From contig CALSRC010000016.1 of assembly GCA_943788645.1 (NCBI GenBank), forward strand, positions 43,274 through 107,273: a DNA stretch of 64,000 nucleotides, in the 5' to 3' direction. Each line of letters opens with the position of its first letter. The stretch's first letter is position 1. The position numbers were made by a program, and so were the translations under genes. A model generated the notes under the pieces. It was not told the DNA's origin and did not search any database. It saw only the letters and a program-made list of their open reading frames with translations. Source of the stretch: UA16 sp002292325. GTDB lineage: Bacteria; Bacteroidota; Bacteroidia; Flavobacteriales_D; Sanyastnellaceae. Below, piece by piece: positions 45,074 to 54,660 of the stretch.

Positions 45074-46490
45074 CATATCGGTCCTACCTACCAAATGGGC
45101 AACCGCACTGATTGGGTTCGTTGGTATGATTTGCATAGCTAATCTTTCCACAGCGCAACAATCTGAGCTCTCGCCTTATTCCAGGTATGGGTTCGGTTTA
45201 GTGAACCAACTGCATTCCCCGGTATTTGCAGGCTTAGGAGGCATGGAAACCACCCTATTCAACGGATACCAATTCCAACCAAACAATCCTGCCTCTGCGA
45301 CTTTTCTGAGTCAAACGACCTTCCAAGCGTCCGGCATCGGAAATCGTCTTTCACTGGAGCAAGGTGACGCACCCCGTGCAATGACTTCTTTTGGTTCTCC
45401 GGGTCCAATTGGCATGGTGGTAAAACGCCAGTCTGGGGACAATGCGCTGATCTTAAACTTGTCGCCATACAGCACCACAGGGTACGTCATAACCAGGAAT
45501 TCAGAGGTTTCGGAAATCGGCTCAGTTCAAGAACGGTACGAAGGAAATGGCGGCTTGAATAACTTCAACATAGGTTGGGCGCATGTCTCGAAAGGAACTC
45601 GGTTTGTAATGGCCGGTCCAAATGACAGCATACTCGTCCAAAACGGTGCACTTCACATGGGCATCCAGACCCAATACCTTTTTGGCCAGTTGAGTAGGTC
45701 ATCGACATTGGACATTCTTGATCCTACTTTTTTAGATCACCAAAATCGTTTCACTGCTCAACACAGAAGCATATCAACCACTGTAGGACTTGTCTATGAC
45801 CAGCTGATCTCGGCGCGTTATTCCGCGCTCAAAGACTTTGAGCAAAGTTATTCCATTCGATTGGGCGGCACGTATACACCTGAAACCAATCTGCACAGCA
45901 CCATCCAAAATCTGGATGAAACGACTCAAACTCTGGGTGGGATTTCCATTGGTTTGGATACCGCTTTTTATAGTGAACGCGTGAATTTCCGGGGTCGCAT
46001 GCCCCAATCTTACGCTGTGGGTTCCAGCCTTCACTTTGACCGTTCGGATGGACTCCGGTGGGCCTTGGGTTTCGAATACAAATCCACTCGCTGGGACCAA
46101 GTTTCTGATCGTTTTGCCCCCGAAATGCAATCTCAGGGAGTCGAATGGGCCCAATCCAAGGCCTACCGATTTGGGTTTCAATTCAACCGAGGAAACCCTG
46201 AGCAACTGCACCCAACTTGGGGCAAAGCCACCTATCGATTGGGTGTGAGCCAGCAATTCCAACCCTACTTGATTGACGGAAGCCAAGTCATGATCCAGGC
46301 CTTCAGCGGAGGGCTCACCATTCCTTTGGTTGGGAGTCGTTCCCTGTCTCGCATTCATTTCGGCACGGAACTTGGAGAACGCATGACAGCAGAGGGGGCA
46401 CTCGAAGAGCGGTACCTTCGAATTCACCTCGGTGTTTCATTGATGCCCTTTTTTAAGAACAATTGGCTGATACCGCGATTATATGATTGA
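45057..46490 (+). CDS. Predicted outer-membrane beta-barrel protein (FadL-like, of unknown role)
   Basis: Protein of 477 residues with an N-terminal signal (about 1-34, WATALIGFVGMICIANLSTAQQ). The mature start LSPYSRYGFGLVNQLHSPVFAGLGG is a recurring motif in Bacteroidota barrels encoded next to coaX. The rest alternates as amphipathic strands, ending with RYLRIHLGVSLMPFFKNNWLIPRLYD. Such proteins are FadL-like in outline and are commonly annotated as hypothetical outer-membrane proteins. The ATG overlaps the coaX 3' end by 17 bases. The substrate or partner is unknown. Confidence 0.75.
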   Translation: MTQPLNISVLPTKWATALIGFVGMICIANLSTAQQSELSPYSRYGFGLVNQLHSPVFAGLGGMETTLFNGYQFQPNNPASATFLSQTTFQASGIGNRLSLEQGDAPRAMTSFGSPGPIGMVVKRQSGDNALILNLSPYSTTGYVITRNSEVSEIGSVQERYEGNGGLNNFNIGWAHVSKGTRFVMAGPNDSILVQNGALHMGIQTQYLFGQLSRSSTLDILDPTFLDHQNRFTAQHRSISTTVGLVYDQLISARYSALKDFEQSYSIRLGGTYTPETNLHSTIQNLDETTQTLGGISIGLDTAFYSERVNFRGRMPQSYAVGSSLHFDRSDGLRWALGFEYKSTRWDQVSDRFAPEMQSQGVEWAQSKAYRFGFQFNRGNPEQLHPTWGKATYRLGVSQQFQPYLIDGSQVMIQAFSGGLTIPLVGSRSLSRIHFGTELGERMTAEGALEERYLRIHLGVSLMPFFKNNWLIPRLYD

Positions 46491-46497
46491 TTACAAC

Positions 46498-47892
46498 ATG
46501 ATGATTATGAAATTGATACCCCGCATCGTTCTCGCTCTCTTGGTTGCAAGTCCCCTCCACGTGATGGGTCAGGAGCGATATGGAGAGACCGAGGAGCAGC
46601 AGATTTTGTGCAAAGAAGCGATCAGTGTTTACGTTAGCTACAAGAAGCAAAAAAACTACGACGAAGCCTTCATCCAATGGAAAAAGGCATGCGACGTGTG
46701 TCCAGCGACTGCGCGTGAAGGCATTTACTCCGATGGGGTTCGTTTCCTGAAGAATGAGTTGAAAAAAACCGACGACGAAGCGAGAATCAAGTCCATTCAG
46801 GACAGCATATTTCTTCTTTACGATCAGCGAATGGAGTTGTACCCTGCAACAAAGAAAAAACCCAACAACCGCTGTACAGTGCTCGCTTACAAGGCCACAG
46901 ACTACTATCGTTTCTTCAAAAAAGAGGGCTCGGCTGAAGCCAATGTCATGTTCAAAGAGAGCGTAGATTGTTTGCGGGCTGAATCATCTCCAGCTACGTT
47001 AAGCACGTACTATGTCACCTCCTTTTATGCGATGAAACGCATAGAAGACGATGCAGAAGCAAAGGCGAAGCTTGGAGAAATGCTCACAGAATACCTCACC
47101 CTCACGGATTACATTGAAGTTGGAATTGCCGCCGCCACAGCCAACGGAGATGAGGACAAGAAGGAAGATTATGCCAAAGCAAAAGGCAACCTGGACGAAG
47201 TCTTCATTGCCATTGCCCAATGTGAAGATATGGTGCCCGTCTTGAGTGAAAAAATCGCTGCGGACTCAACGAACATTGAATTGAAAGAAAAAGTATTGCG
47301 ACTTCTCAATCAAAAAGATTGCACCGAAAACGACTTATATCTCCCAGTCGCTGAATCCGTTCACCAATCGAACCCGAGCCACCCTTCTGCTTATGCCATT
47401 GGCAACGAGCAGGCCAAAAACGATGAATTTTCCAAAGCATTGTCCTACATGGAACAAGCCGTTGAGTTATGCGGAGATTGCAGTGAAATGGAGCAGTATC
47501 TATTGAAAGCAGGAAAGATCGCATCATTCTTGGGCAAAGGGAGCTCTGCGAGATCCTACGCTCAGAAGGTTTTGGCACAAAACAGCGAAAGTGCTGAAGC
47601 CTACATGTTGATCGGAGACGCCATCGCAAGTGGAGCCAAAAAGTGTGATGACGGAGCTCTTGGCCAACGTCTTGCTTTCTTGAGAGCCTGCGATTACTAT
47701 GGCATGGCGATAAGCCGTGGAGACGAGCAGGTCAAGGCCACGGCTCAGAAAAAACTCAATGCCAATTCCAAGCAATTCCCAAGTGTAGATGAAATCTTCG
47801 CGGTCGGGAAATCAAATGGTGATGCCATCACCATTCCTGCGATTGCTGGATGCCCCTGTTCGGGAGAGTCCACAACCGTGCGAGTGAGGTAA
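46498..47892 (+). CDS. Secreted TPR protein of unknown function
   Basis: Protein of about 464 residues with a signal peptide (MMIMKLIPRIVLALLVASPLHVMGQ) and helical repeats of TPR character: KKQKNYDEAFIQWKKACDVCP, QAKNDEFSKALSYMEQAVELCG and KGSSARSYAQKVLAQNSESAEAYMLIGDAI. An N-terminal stretch QILCKEAISVYVSY and several conserved Cys residues recur in Bacteroidota homologues. ATGs at 46483, 46498, 46501 and 46507 are all in frame; those from 46498 give a tidier signal peptide, and 46483 overlaps the preceding stop. Periplasmic or outer-membrane attached role is likely. It lies between the barrel gene and lptC. Confidence 0.75.
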   Translation: MMIMKLIPRIVLALLVASPLHVMGQERYGETEEQQILCKEAISVYVSYKKQKNYDEAFIQWKKACDVCPATAREGIYSDGVRFLKNELKKTDDEARIKSIQDSIFLLYDQRMELYPATKKKPNNRCTVLAYKATDYYRFFKKEGSAEANVMFKESVDCLRAESSPATLSTYYVTSFYAMKRIEDDAEAKAKLGEMLTEYLTLTDYIEVGIAAATANGDEDKKEDYAKAKGNLDEVFIAIAQCEDMVPVLSEKIAADSTNIELKEKVLRLLNQKDCTENDLYLPVAESVHQSNPSHPSAYAIGNEQAKNDEFSKALSYMEQAVELCGDCSEMEQYLLKAGKIASFLGKGSSARSYAQKVLAQNSESAEAYMLIGDAIASGAKKCDDGALGQRLAFLRACDYYGMAISRGDEQVKATAQKKLNANSKQFPSVDEIFAVGKSNGDAITIPAIAGCPCSGESTTVRVR

Positions 47893-47907
47893 ATCATCTG
47901 AGCTCCT

Positions 47908-48507
47908 TTGGATACCATCCGCAACACATTGAACCACCCCTCACTTAGGATATTTCCAATCCTTGTGGCTGGGGTGGTTTTCTTATTCAGCGGTTGTTCC
48001 AACAGTGACGCCGACATATCGGATGTGCAAGCAACCGAATTAACTCCCGCTCAAATTATCATCAACGGAACATTCCAATACTCCGAACGCGGCAGAATCA
48101 TGCATGTTCTCCATGCTGGTGAACTGAGACGTGAAGAGGGCGGAAGTGCCGAGTCCCCTGAAGATCTGGTCGAGGTTCGCGAAGGATTCGAATTGTTCAT
48201 TGATGGGAACGTCGCCCAACACGCTGCTCACCTGCAGGCCGAATGGGCATCCATGGATGAGAAGAACCTCCGCCTCATTGCACGCCACGGTGTTGTCTTG
48301 GAGAACACCGAAGGGGATGTTTTGGAAACAGAGTACCTGGTCTGGTCAGAAGATTCGGATCGCGTTTGGACCCATCAACCCGTAACAATTCGCACAGAAC
48401 AAGGCGTGATCTATGGGGAGGGACTGGAATCGGATGCGCGGTTTGAAACCTATCGTATTTTGAAGCCACGGGGCGAATTGGTACTCGAAGGCACAGAAAA
48501 CCTCTAG
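47908..48507 (+). CDS. lptC: LptC-like LPS-export periplasmic anchor
   Basis: Protein of 199 residues with an N-terminal membrane/lipoprotein segment (SLRIFPILVAGVVFLFSGC, a lipobox-like SGC) and then an LptC-type jellyroll: FQYSERGRIMHVLHAGELRREEGG, HLQAEWASMDEKNLRLIARHGVVLENTEGDVLETEYLVWS and IYGEGLESDARFETYRILKPRGELVLEG. In Bacteroidota LptC-like proteins hold this terminal GLESDARFETY pattern. LptC receives LPS from LptBFG and hands it to LptA/OstA. Start is TTG at 47908, no ATG being in a better place. It pairs functionally with the OstA-like gene in this window, although the two are separated. Confidence 0.8.
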   Translation: MDTIRNTLNHPSLRIFPILVAGVVFLFSGCSNSDADISDVQATELTPAQIIINGTFQYSERGRIMHVLHAGELRREEGGSAESPEDLVEVREGFELFIDGNVAQHAAHLQAEWASMDEKNLRLIARHGVVLENTEGDVLETEYLVWSEDSDRVWTHQPVTIRTEQGVIYGEGLESDARFETYRILKPRGELVLEGTENL

Positions 48508-48530
48508 AATCACGACCAATCCAGCTGCAC

Positions 48531-48743
48531 ATGGACCCTCAACAAATCATCCGAATCAATAAAATAGCTGAACGATTTTGGCTCCTCGTCATCGCCTGCT
48601 GCGTTGGGGCGACTGCATACTTTATTTGGAAGGACGGCTGGGAACAACAAAAACAGACCCTCGTCTTGCCCGCTCTCGCGATCGCTTGGTATGGCTTTCG
48701 GTTATTTTTTCGAAAGAAACTCGAGCGCGGAAGCGGTCGCTAA
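48531..48743 (+). CDS. Small two-helix membrane protein of unknown function
   Basis: Protein of 70 residues with two membrane helices (about 17-34, FWLLVIACCVGATAYFIW, and 43-60, LVLPALAIAWYGFRLFF), a basic C-terminus (RKKLERGSGR) and a conserved-looking N-terminal RINKIAERFW. I do not recognise a named family. It lies 23 bases after lptC and 29 before a CBS/CorC gene on the same strand, so it is probably co-transcribed and may belong to envelope maintenance. Confidence 0.68.
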   Translation: MDPQQIIRINKIAERFWLLVIACCVGATAYFIWKDGWEQQKQTLVLPALAIAWYGFRLFFRKKLERGSGR

Positions 48744-48772
48744 AATGCTTAAATTTGTTTAAGCCCTAACCC

Positions 48773-50062
48773 ATGGACCCTGACCCCTCCAGTTCGTTAA
48801 TCATCATTGGTTTAGCCTTGGTGGCATCGGCATTCTTCTCAGGAATGGAAATTGCCTTTGTCTCTGCTAACCGCCTGCAGCTGGAATTGGATGCCAAGAG
48901 CAATTGGCAGGGTAAAATTCTTCTCCATCTTGCTTCACGCAGTAAGGTATTCATTGCTACGATGCTGGTTGGCAATAACCTCGCATTGGTTTTTTGCGGC
49001 ATGGAAGCAGGAGGCCTGATCAGTGAATCTCTCTTTCACGTGCGCGACTGGACCGAAGCAACCCAGCCCATCTTGGTGCTTGGAACCCAGACGCTGGTTA
49101 CGACGCTGGTCGTTTTGATCCTCGCAGAGTTCATTCCCAAGGCCCTGTTTCACAGCAATCCAAATTTCTGGCTGCGCATTTTTGCTGCACCGCTTGCGCT
49201 GGTTCACTACTTGCTCGTTATCCCAGGAATTATTGTGGTCTTTCTGAGCAAGGTGTCCATTCAAATGATCGGAAGAAGCTCCGAAAACGATGAAGACGAG
49301 AACGAGCTGGGAGCAACGGATTTGGATCATTTCGTCCGCGAGTTGAGCGGTCGTATGGAGCCCGAACAGGAGCTGGAACATGAACTTCAAATCATGCAAA
49401 ATGCGTTGGAATTCAACAAAGTACTGGCTCGCGATTGCCTGGTTCCCCGCAATGAAGTGATAGCCGTTGATTTAGATACCCCTCTAGAAGATGTAAAAAC
49501 CTTGTTCATCTCCACCGGGTTAAGTAAAATCGTGGTCTATCGAGAGGACATCGATCAAACCATTGGATACGTTCATTCGAAGGACTTATTCAAAAACCCC
49601 GATTCAATCAAATCCATTTTGCATCCTACATTCGTCGTTCCCGAGCCGATGCAAGCCGATGAAGTTCTCAAACGCTTCATCCAACGCAAGCGACATCTCG
49701 CCATCGTCGTCGATGAATTTGGCGGCACTTCGGGAATCCTGACAATGGAAGATATTATGGAACAACTTGTGGGCGATATCGAAGACGAACACGACAGTGA
49801 GGACCTGATAGAAGAGGTATTGGATAGCAACAAGTGGCGTTTTTCTGCACGATTGGATGTGGAAGATCTGAATGAACGTTATGATTTAGAGCTCCCTCTG
49901 AATCAAGGCTACGAAACGTTGGGAGGACTTTTGCTTCACCATACACAAGACATTCCTGATTCTGGATTTTCGATCGCATTGGAAGACTTTCGTTTTATTG
50001 TGGAGTCTGTAAGCAGCAGTAAGATCAAAACGGTCATCCTTGAAAAGCTCGAAGACGATTGA
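48773..50062 (+). CDS. DUF21-CBS-CorC_HlyC membrane protein (second paralogue)
   Basis: Protein of 429 residues with the same layout as GldE: DUF21 helices (IGLALVASAFFSGMEIAFVSANR, TLVTTLVVLILAEFIPKALF), two CBS domains (DCLVPRNEVIAVDLDTPLEDVKTLF... and HLAIVVDEFGGTSGILTMEDIMEQLVGDI) and the CorC_HlyC tail (LDSNKWRFSARLDVEDLNERYDLEL). Characterised relatives transport divalent cations such as magnesium; no substrate is proven here. It is distinct from GldE, being divergent in sequence and next to lptC and a PpiD-like gene rather than gldD. ATG at 48773. Confidence 0.9.
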   Translation: MDPDPSSSLIIIGLALVASAFFSGMEIAFVSANRLQLELDAKSNWQGKILLHLASRSKVFIATMLVGNNLALVFCGMEAGGLISESLFHVRDWTEATQPILVLGTQTLVTTLVVLILAEFIPKALFHSNPNFWLRIFAAPLALVHYLLVIPGIIVVFLSKVSIQMIGRSSENDEDENELGATDLDHFVRELSGRMEPEQELEHELQIMQNALEFNKVLARDCLVPRNEVIAVDLDTPLEDVKTLFISTGLSKIVVYREDIDQTIGYVHSKDLFKNPDSIKSILHPTFVVPEPMQADEVLKRFIQRKRHLAIVVDEFGGTSGILTMEDIMEQLVGDIEDEHDSEDLIEEVLDSNKWRFSARLDVEDLNERYDLELPLNQGYETLGGLLLHHTQDIPDSGFSIALEDFRFIVESVSSSKIKTVILEKLEDD

Positions 50063-50172
50063 ATTTGAAACTTCCTGTCGGTTTTTGCCGTATGCGATTG
50101 ACAACCTTTTTACTCGCCCGGAGATTCGAGATTTCCCTTATCTTCGCACACCTTAAATAAGACACGTATATC

Positions 50173-52227
50173 ATGTCAATGATTCAACAAATTCGAAACC
50201 GACAAGGCCTGCTAATCGTCATGATTGGCATCGGCATGTTGGGCTTTTTGGTTCCTTATGACGCGGTTATCGCACTGATGGGACAAGGCGGCAGTCAAGA
50301 TGTCGGAGAAGTAGATGGCACCGCCATCTCAGCAGCGGAATACCAAATGGAGGTGCAAGAGCGTCGCCGATTAGGCTTCAGCGGTGACCAATTAGCCGAA
50401 GAGGTTTGGTCTGATTTGACCTCCAATGTTGTGCTCCAGGATGATTTTGATGCCTTGGGATTAACCGTCAGCGACGAAGAATATGAGGAGATGCTCTTCG
50501 GAAATGCATTCTCTCCTTACATGAACCGCGCTTTTTATTCCAATGCGGAAAACAAAAATTTCTGGCAAACCAACTTCGATGCCATGCTCAGCTCGGAGCA
50601 GGGAGTCCGGGACTTCTTGTCTTACAAGCGATTGATCATAAGTAAGCGGAAGCGTGAAAAATATGACAACCTGGTTACTTCAGGCATCTACTCGAATTCT
50701 CTTGAAGGCAAATTCGATTACCTCGGCGCCAACCAAAAAGTGAGCTTCAATTACGTTTTGAAATCTTTCAACCAGATCGATGACAGCGAGATAGAAATCA
50801 CTGATGCAGATGTCCGCGCCTATTATAAGGCGCACAAGAACGACGCTGATTTAAATCAAAAAGCAGGTCGAAACATCACATTTGTGCGCATCCCCCTTCA
50901 AGCATCTCCTGAAGACGCGCAGGCAATAGAGGATGAATTGAATTCCTTCCGCAGCGTATGGGAAAACACCGAAGACAGTGACAGCTTATTTGTCTCAACA
51001 GTCAATGAGCAAGCTTTCGCTTCCACTATACTGCAAGAAAGTGATGTTGAAACCGATGTCAATGAAGCAGCTTTTTTTGAATCGGAAGCAGGTGATATTG
51101 TTGGGCCCTACCAAAAAGGCTCCGCTTACCGGTTGGCCCGCATCATGGATTTCTTCAGTGAGTCAGACAGCGCTTCATGCCGTCACATCCTACTCAAGGC
51201 GACCAATGCTCAAGACGAAGCAGAAATGGCGGGATTGATGGAACGTGCAGATAGCCTGAAACGTGCCCTGCGCCGAGGCGCCTCATTCGACGATTTGGCT
51301 GAGCGATTTAGTGATGATCCCGGTTCCAAGTCCACAGGAGGAGTGTATGAACTATTCCCAAGGGGACGCATGGTCAAACCATTTGAGAATTTCTGCTTTG
51401 AGAATAAGCCAGGCAGCATTGGGGCAGTCGAAACATCTTTCGGTGTGCACTTAATAGAGGTACTGGACCAAACAGAGCCGAGAGCACGCGTCGAAGTGGC
51501 TATGATTGAGCGAGCCATCGAACCATCTTCAACAACAGCACGTGATTCGTACAGCGCGGCTAGTGAATTTGCAATTTCAGCAACCACACGTGAGGAATTC
51601 ATGAAATCTGCTGGAGAGGCCGGCTACTCAACCAATGTTGCCACAGATGTGGTACGCGGAGCGAATTCATTGTCTGGCCTTCGAAATGCAGCCGAACTCG
51701 TTGGTTGGGCGTACGGTGCGGAAATGGGAGAGGTCTCGAATCCAATTTTAGTTGACAAGAATTATGTTGTGGGATTTTTAGATCGCATCACGGCAAAAGG
51801 AGCTCCTGAGTTTGAATACGTCGAAGATCAAATGCGAACAGGCGCCATCAAAGAGGCCAAGGGCGAGCTGTATGCAAGCAAAATGATGTCGGGCTCATTG
51901 GAGGAAATTGCGACGGGTGTAGGGGCAACAAAAGCCGCTGCAAGCAATGTGAGTTTAAAGTTTCCGACCATCAGTACGGCTGGATCGCAAGCTGAACCTG
52001 AGGTAGTGGGCATGGCGTTTGCAATCCCCGTTGGAAACGTATCAAACCCCATCATCGGAAACAATGGTATTTGGGTCATTGCACCAACTTCTGTATCCGA
52101 AGCAACAAATAAAAATGACTACTTGTCGGAGCAAACCACATTGTTATCCAGAGCACGAGGAGCGGCGACTATCCGCCTATCGAATGCCATGATGGATGCT
52201 GGGGATTTGCAGGATAACCGAAATTAA
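50173..52227 (+). CDS. PpiD/SurA-like membrane-anchored peptidyl-prolyl isomerase
   Basis: Protein of 684 residues. One N-terminal membrane helix (LLIVMIGIGMLGFLVPYDAVI) anchors a periplasmic SurA_N-like chaperone region (VDGTAISAAEYQMEVQERRRLG). A parvulin (PpiC) domain follows at about 335-435: SASCRHILLKATNAQDE, GASFDDLAERFSDDPGSKSTGGVYELFPRGRMVKPFE and ETSFGVHLIEVLDQ. The C-terminal half is variable. PpiD-type proteins help fold exported proteins as they leave the Sec channel. The E. coli name is not strictly transferable. It is the last gene of the long rightward run; a terminator follows. Confidence 0.88.
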   Translation: MSMIQQIRNRQGLLIVMIGIGMLGFLVPYDAVIALMGQGGSQDVGEVDGTAISAAEYQMEVQERRRLGFSGDQLAEEVWSDLTSNVVLQDDFDALGLTVSDEEYEEMLFGNAFSPYMNRAFYSNAENKNFWQTNFDAMLSSEQGVRDFLSYKRLIISKRKREKYDNLVTSGIYSNSLEGKFDYLGANQKVSFNYVLKSFNQIDDSEIEITDADVRAYYKAHKNDADLNQKAGRNITFVRIPLQASPEDAQAIEDELNSFRSVWENTEDSDSLFVSTVNEQAFASTILQESDVETDVNEAAFFESEAGDIVGPYQKGSAYRLARIMDFFSESDSASCRHILLKATNAQDEAEMAGLMERADSLKRALRRGASFDDLAERFSDDPGSKSTGGVYELFPRGRMVKPFENFCFENKPGSIGAVETSFGVHLIEVLDQTEPRARVEVAMIERAIEPSSTTARDSYSAASEFAISATTREEFMKSAGEAGYSTNVATDVVRGANSLSGLRNAAELVGWAYGAEMGEVSNPILVDKNYVVGFLDRITAKGAPEFEYVEDQMRTGAIKEAKGELYASKMMSGSLEEIATGVGATKAAASNVSLKFPTISTAGSQAEPEVVGMAFAIPVGNVSNPIIGNNGIWVIAPTSVSEATNKNDYLSEQTTLLSRARGAATIRLSNAMMDAGDLQDNRN

Positions 52228-52256
52228 TTCAGGTTACCCGATCACTTCGGGTTTCC

Positions 52257-52289
52257 AAAAAAAGCTCGCCCAAACGGCGGGCTTTTTTT
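52257..52289. terminator. Bidirectional rho-independent terminator between the PpiD-like gene and queA
   Basis: Stem GCTCGCC (52264-52270) / GGCGGGC (52276-52282) with loop CAAAC, an A-run on the left and a T-run (52283-52289) on the right. It works for both convergent genes. Confidence 0.82.
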
Positions 52290-53546
52290 ATTTCTGTGCC
52301 TCCCATTCGAGGTAACTGCCATCGCCAAAACTTAAAAATCGGTAACCCGCTGAAAGTGCCGATGAATAAAGATTTTTCCAGTCTTCTCCTATTGCTGCAG
52401 CTACCAGGCACAACAGCGTACTATTGGGCAAATGAAAGTTCGTAATTAAAGCCTGAACTGATCGAATCCGGTAGGGCGGGGCAATCATAATAGAGGTCTG
52501 AAAGGTCCAATCAGCCCCGTCCAATTGCACGCTGCACCACTGCATGGCTGTTGCCATATCCCAATTGAGTTCCTCATCGATGGAAGCCAACTCATTGCAC
52601 CAGGCCCATTGCTCTAAATGCGTGGGTTGATTTCCTTCCTGTTTCCACTTCAATACCAGCCAATATAGGCTCTCGAGGGTGCGCAAGCTCGTTGTGCCAG
52701 TGGCCACTCGATGAACTTCACCCTCACATAGCGCTTCGATTGCAGCAAATGAAACCGGTGCATTTCTCCCCATGCATGACGTGGTCTGCAATCCGTCCTC
52801 CGTCCAGCGGCTTAAACGTTCCAGCACCCACATGCAGCGTGACATTGTGCACCTCTGCAGCGGTGCTCAACTCCGCCATTAAATTCGCATCAAAGTGAAG
52901 CCCTGCAGTCGGAGCAGCGACTGAGCCAAGGACTTCGGCATACACAGTTTGATAATTCTCCGCATCCTTGGCCTCCTCGGGTCTGCGCATGTACGGCGGC
53001 AATGGCATTTTCCCCATTGCCTCCAACAATTCCGCAAAACTGGCACGCCGAAATTCACCGTTATCAGAAACCCTCCAAGGTCCAACTCAATTCGACAAAC
53101 CTCACTCCTTCATCCATTCCCACCCGTTTCGCTTCTACCTCCCATTTTCCTTTGGAATCCTCTACCTGCAAGGTTGCCAATCCTGCCGACCACCGCTTTG
53201 CTCCCTTGACCATGCATTTCCATTTTACAGAATCCGTTGAAGCCAAGACCTGTTCCATGGATAGGTCCATCGGCTCCAATAAAAACACCTCCAGTCGTCC
53301 ACCTGTTGGCTTTTGAAGCAAAAGACGCGCACGAATGACTCGTGTATTATTCACCCAGAGCTGGGAATCTCGCGGCAAAACTGATGGCAGGTCAGTAAAG
53401 CGAGCATTCAGATTTTGTTGACCATTTCTCCACACCAGCATATTCGCCGAGGAACGTGGTTCTGCAGGATGCAGCGCGATCGCTTCTTCTGGGAGCTCAT
53501 AATCAAATAAATCGGCATCCAAATCGGGAGTATGCTGCGTGGCCAT
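52288..53546 (-). pseudogene. queA: QueA, SAM:tRNA ribosyltransferase-isomerase, gene broken by two +1 indels
   Basis: Reading across frames yields a full QueA, which makes epoxyqueuosine in tRNA. The first block (start 53546) covers LFDYELPEEAIALHPAEPR, LWVNNTRVIRARLL and GGRLEVFLLEP. The middle block shows MGKMPLPPYMRRPEEAKDAENYQTVYAEVLGSVAAPTAGLHFD. The last block shows ATGTTSLRTLESLYW and NFHLPNSTLLCLVAAAIG. One extra base near 53068-53070 (an A on the plus strand, giving TTT instead of TT) and one near 52755-52757 (CCGG instead of CGG) account for both frame changes. Conserved motifs are otherwise intact. Real inactivation or sequence error cannot be told apart here. The stop is at 52288, inside the terminator arm. 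Confidence 0.87.
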
Positions 53547-53618
53547 CGCTACAAAAATACACGGTTAATTGGTGAACAAGGCAATCGAATTGACCTCAAA
53601 TGCCTTAACTTCGTTATC

Positions 53619-54580
53619 ATGTCACGCACATTGGTTATCGGCGCCGCAGGGGCAGCTCGGCATTGAATTGGTGCTCGCGCTTCAAGCTCAGGAAGGCATC
53701 GCAAACGTTGATATTTCTGACATTCGCGTTCCCGCTCATAACGAGGTGATGAAAAGCCGTTTTCTCCATCTCGACGCCACAGACGAAGGTGCTGTATTCA
53801 AAATTCTGGAGGAAGGGAGGTATGATGCTGTTTATCACTTGGCAGCCATGCTGAGTGCAATCGGTGAAAAGAAGCCCATCGCCGCTTGGGATCTCAATAT
53901 GCAATCCCTCTTACATGTTCTTGAGGGCCGCAAAAGAAGGATGGGTCAAGCGGATTTTTTGGCCGAGTTCCATCGCTGTTTTTGGTCCACAAACAACCCG
54001 GAAACATGTGCCTCAGAATGCATTACTTGATCCGACAACTGTATATGGAATCAGCAAACAAGCCGGAGAATATTGGTGCCGCTACTACCACGAGAAGTAC
54101 GGAGTTGATGTTCGAAGCGTTCGCTATCCCGGGTTGATTGGTCACCGGTCGTTGCCCGGTGGAGGGACCACGGATTACGCTGTGGACATATACCATGCAG
54201 CACATGCACGAGAGCGTTACGGGTGTTTTTTGCAAGCGGATACGGCCCTGCCCATGATGTACATGGACGATGCTGTGCGCGGTACGTTGGAATTGATGGC
54301 TGCACCTGCCGATTCCATTCAGGTGCGCACCTCATATAACCTCTCTGCCATGAGCTTTGCACCCAATGAAATTGCCGAAAGCATTCGACAGCACATACCC
54401 AGCTTTGAAATTGACTATGTTCCAGACGAACGACAAACCATTGCGTTGAGCTGGCCGGAAAGCATAGCGGATGATGCTGCTCGGGCGGACTGGGGTTGGA
54501 AGCCCCGGATTTTACTTCCCGAAATGACGCAACTCATGTTGGATGCCATCGCGAATCAATCGTTGGAAGTTCAGGATTGA
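53619..54580 (+). pseudogene. L-threonine 3-dehydrogenase (SDR type), gene broken by two +1 G indels
   Basis: Begins MSRTLVIGAAG and, after removing one G from GGGG at 53649-53652, continues QLGIELVLALQAQEGIANV. Removing one G from GGG at 53925-53927 restores HVLEAAKEGWVKRIFWPSSIAVFGP. The remainder matches the NAD-dependent epimerase-fold threonine dehydrogenase of Bacteroidota: TVYGISKQAGEYWCRYY (Tyr-x3-Lys), RYPGLIGHRSLPGGGTTDYAV and ALPMMYMDDAVRGTLELM. It converts L-threonine to 2-amino-3-oxobutyrate. Both indels lie in G-runs. Divergent from queA and 80 bases before cysS. A frame starting at 53569 exists but lacks the conserved N-terminus. Confidence 0.85.
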
Positions 54581-54660
54581 TCTCACTGCATTCGTGGGGA
54601 TGCCTTTTCTTTGCACCCTTAAAGGACCATGCCGATAACGGCATCATACAGATACAGGAC

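Noticed and set aside
53569..54030. Start of the threonine dehydrogenase at 53569
   Set aside because: The residues before 53650 in that frame do not match the family; the Rossmann start MSRTLVIGAAG begins at 53619 in another frame.
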